DNA from: Erpobdella octoculata
Taxonomy: Eukaryota; Annelida; Clitellata; Hirudinida; Erpobdellidae
DNA length: 64,000 nt
Assembly: GCA_963978895.1 (NCBI GenBank)
Contig: OZ022246.1
Coordinates: 14,305,909-14,369,908 of the forward strand
Direction: 5' to 3'
Part shown: positions 57,826-64,000 of the stretch, piece after piece
Layout of the letters: the number at the start of each line of letters is the position of its first letter
Numbering within the stretch: the first letter of the stretch is position 1
Made by a program: the position numbers and the translations under genes
Notes under the pieces: model-generated
Seen by the model: the letters and a program-made list of their open reading frames with translations, nothing else
Databases searched by the model: none
Told to the model about the DNA's origin: nothing

Positions 57826-58555
57826 TTTTAAGAAGTCCCAGTTTGTTGATTGCCGGTAATATGCTTTTGTTCTATCTGCCTGTTTTCACGAAGTCTGTCT
57901 GTCTGTGTTGCTTCACGAATTTCCAGGTTTGAAACTGGAAGATGTTTTACTGCATTTATGTAAAAGGCATCTATGTCTTGGTTGATGACTGCCATCAACT
58001 TGTCTTCCTCTGCTATTTTCTGAGGAGCGATGAGGTATGACAATGTATCTGCTTGTCCAAATGAAGTGATTCTGTGATATTCAATCTTTATATCAAACAA
58101 CAGCAATGTCAGGACCCACCGCTGAAGTCTGTACTCTGCATGAAGGTATTCCTTCTTGCTTCCAAAGATGGTGAACAGTGGTTGGTGGTCTGAGCAAAAT
58201 AAAATCCCATCCATTAATGTAGCAGTGGAATTTGTTAACAGCGAAGACTAGAGCTAGTCTTTCTTTCTCGATCTGCCCATAGTTTTTCTCTGCTGGTGTT
58301 AGGACATAGCTGACATGTGCGATTGCTTTTTTTTGAACCATTTTTATACTTATGTGATATCTTTACTGTAACACCGTAATGCGAGGCATCAGCTGCATTA
58401 ACTATTTTGGGTTGTAATGAGTTAGAAGATCTGATTCTCTTTGTTTTCTCTAATGCCAACTGACAGCCTTGAGTCCAGTCGTGCATGAAGGTTGCGCTTG
58501 CACATGCTTCGTACAAACAAGGATTCTTTGCTAAAAAACTTGACAACATCATCTG
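57826..58555 (-). pseudogene. Gypsy RT-RNase H fragment
   Basis: Three overlapping minus-strand frames. The first (58552 down) has KIVNAADASHYGV (RNase H active-site Asp region). The second has LTPAEKNYGQIEKERLALVF. The third has SDHQPLFTIFGSKK, LQRWVLTLLLFDIKIEYH and FGQADTLSYL, equivalent to the NADALSR end of RNase H. Two frame changes make it non-functional. The type resembles K02A2.6-like Gypsy pol, possibly the family at 31873-33578 that lost this part. Confidence 0.8.
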
Positions 58556-58564
58556 TTACCTGTA

Positions 58565-58882
58565 ATCAGTACACAACATTGCAGCGAGACTCGTCTTTGG
58601 TCTGAAGAGATTTGACAACATCTCAGAAATCACGTGCGACAAACTTCATTGGTTTAGGGTTTGAGAGCGTGTAGAATTTAAGCTGTGTCTGTTGGTTTAC
58701 AAGGCCATGCATGGACTCAGGCCTGAATACATCACGTCAATGTGCTTGCCCGTCAGTTCAGTTGAATCCCGTCGGCGATTGTATTCTGCGACCGCTGGAG
58801 ACCTGGTCGTGCCTGCGACGACTACCAAGTTTGGACAACGGGCCTTTTCTGTCGCCGCTATTAAAGCATGGAACTGTCTTCC
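58565..58882 (+). pseudogene. LINE 3' end (CR1/L2-type pol C-terminus)
   Basis: The frame reads NIAARLVFGLKRFDNI, then a stop, then VYKAMHGLRPEYI, PATTTKFGQRAFSVAAI and WNCLP, the familiar end of CR1/L2-like polyproteins. It is cut on the right by Helentron-like family B at ~58883. It differs from the copy at 44307. Confidence 0.75.
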
Positions 58883-59626
58883 CATATATGTATGTAAGTA
58901 TAGATGTCCTTTATGCATTGCTACACCATTCATCCGATCGTAGTGCAATTTTTACACAACCTTGAGAGGCAATGGGAGAAGGTTTTTGTGAAAAAAATTG
59001 AAATCGGTCATAAAATGAGCGGAGCGTAGCAGGAGAGCGATCTTGATGAAATTTGGCAAGGAGGTAGTTCTCATACAGGGGAAGAATGTTAAGAAGGTTT
59101 GGACTCCTAACTCCGATCTCCCGGCTCAGGGGGGCCAAAAAACTTTCCAGGCCGAAATTGCCTATCTACGACCATCAAAGGTAATTTTTGTAATAAAATT
59201 CAAATTTAGTATACATAACAACGTTTGAAGGCTTCAAACAACTTTTAGCAAATCTATTTTACGTTTTATGGGCTAAAAGAAGTTAAGAAAGAGTGGAAAA
59301 GAGAAAATGAGCGGGAACGGGAGTATGTATGTATGTGTGTGTCTGTGTATCTGTGTGTGTCTGTGTCTTTGTATCTGTGTGTATGTGTGTCATATATGTG
59401 TGTGTTTGTATGTGTGTGTGTGTATGTATGTATGTATGTGCGTGTGTGTGTGTATGTATGTATGCAGAATCGGATCTAGGGAGGGGGGGGCAACTGAGAG
59501 CGAAAGAGTGAGTGGGAAAGCGACAGGGAACGGATAACAACCGGGAGCGCAAGCGGAAAGGAAACGGGAGCGAAAGAGACACGCATTAGAAAAACTTCTA
59601 AAAACCCCGGGCAACATCCCGCTAGT
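58883..59626 (+). mobile_element. Helentron-like family B, copy 4
   Basis: Begins near tagatgtcctttatgcattg with gctacaccattcatccgatc, carries a GT/GTAT-rich array (59320-59465) and the gaatcggatctaggga block, and ends 'aaaaccccgggcaacatccc' with GCTAGT at 59621-59626. Confidence 0.6.
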
Positions 59627-60056
59627 AAAAAAATAAAAATATTTAGATTTTCGGTGCCAACGAAATAGCTCTCATTCAAAGTTTGATACAAAATTTCGTT
59701 ATATTTGAAGAAAACAACAAGTTTGGGAAGGTGAACCACTTTGTTATAAGTGGAATTTTGTTACAACCGACTTCGTAATATCTGAAGTTTCTTAAAATAT
59801 TTTAAAGGCTTATTTTTGTTTGTGCCGAAAAGTTAATTTTTTATGAACCGTATTTCGCTATAGGCTGAGTGCACTCTATTTTGTTTCTGTTTTAGCTAGT
59901 TATTTATTCATTAGAAGAGGTTATTTTCAATGATTGGTAACAGTTGAAAATATTAAAACAAAGAAATTTTTTTGGAAATTAAGGTATGGCCATGATGATA
60001 TACATAATGAAAAGGAAAACTATGTCTAAGTGACATTACTTTTGCTAATCCTCAAC

Positions 60057-64000
<3,944 letters not shown>

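Overview
This window comes from the nuclear genome of an AT-rich invertebrate animal. It has spliced genes with short GT-AG introns, animal-type protein families (a ClC-1/2-type chloride channel with two CBS domains, an EXOSC4/RRP41 exosome subunit, a DYRK1-type kinase), tRNA-derived SINEs, hAT, MULE and Tc1 DNA transposons, Gypsy and LINE retroelements, Penelope-like and Helentron-like sequences, and long (TA)n tracts. The sequence alone does not fix the phylum.

Three host genes can be supported. (1) EXOSC4/RRP41 on + (4858-5857), three 3' exons; the first exon was not found. (2) A ClC chloride channel on - (18415 down to 6005). I could join 21 coding exons into a 763-codon frame with matching phases at every junction. 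It is complete from ATG to stop and carries Leu where the family's gating glutamate sits (GKLGP instead of GKEGP). EXOSC4 and the channel are tail to tail, and their polyadenylation signals lie a few bases apart. (3) A DYRK1A/B-like kinase on + (60057-63642), two 5' exons; the rest lies beyond the right edge.

Region by region. 1-4.8 kb: repeats, Helentron-like copies and transposon-protein fragments. 4.8-18.4 kb: EXOSC4 and the ClC gene, with introns that host Helentron-like, hAT and MITE insertions. 19.4-26 kb: a Penelope-like fragment with a hammerhead ribozyme fold, an unknown duplicated ORF, SINE, LINE and microsatellite DNA. 26.1-28.2 kb: a 2.1-kb hAT with its target duplication. 28.3-54.9 kb: a nested transposon block. 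By matching terminal repeats and target-site duplications I can peel it layer by layer: a hAT (28271-54929) contains a hAT (28742-54403), which contains a MITE with 10-bp duplications (29215-48115), which contains a hAT-like element (29488-47840), which contains a Gypsy element with PR-IN-RT order. The Gypsy element in turn holds a hAT, an RTE-type LINE, and a SINE that was itself split by a second Gypsy element. A further TIR element (42617-46164) holds a small hAT, a LINE fragment and a MULE. 55-60 kb: Helentron-like copies, a long-TIR element with a hAT inside it, and Gypsy and LINE fragments. 60-64 kb: the DYRK-like gene, whose first visible intron holds a Tc1 element, (TA)n tracts and a second, decayed hammerhead-like motif.

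The three host genes have no obvious functional link. Most of the window is transposon-derived, and many elements can be dated relative to each other by nesting.
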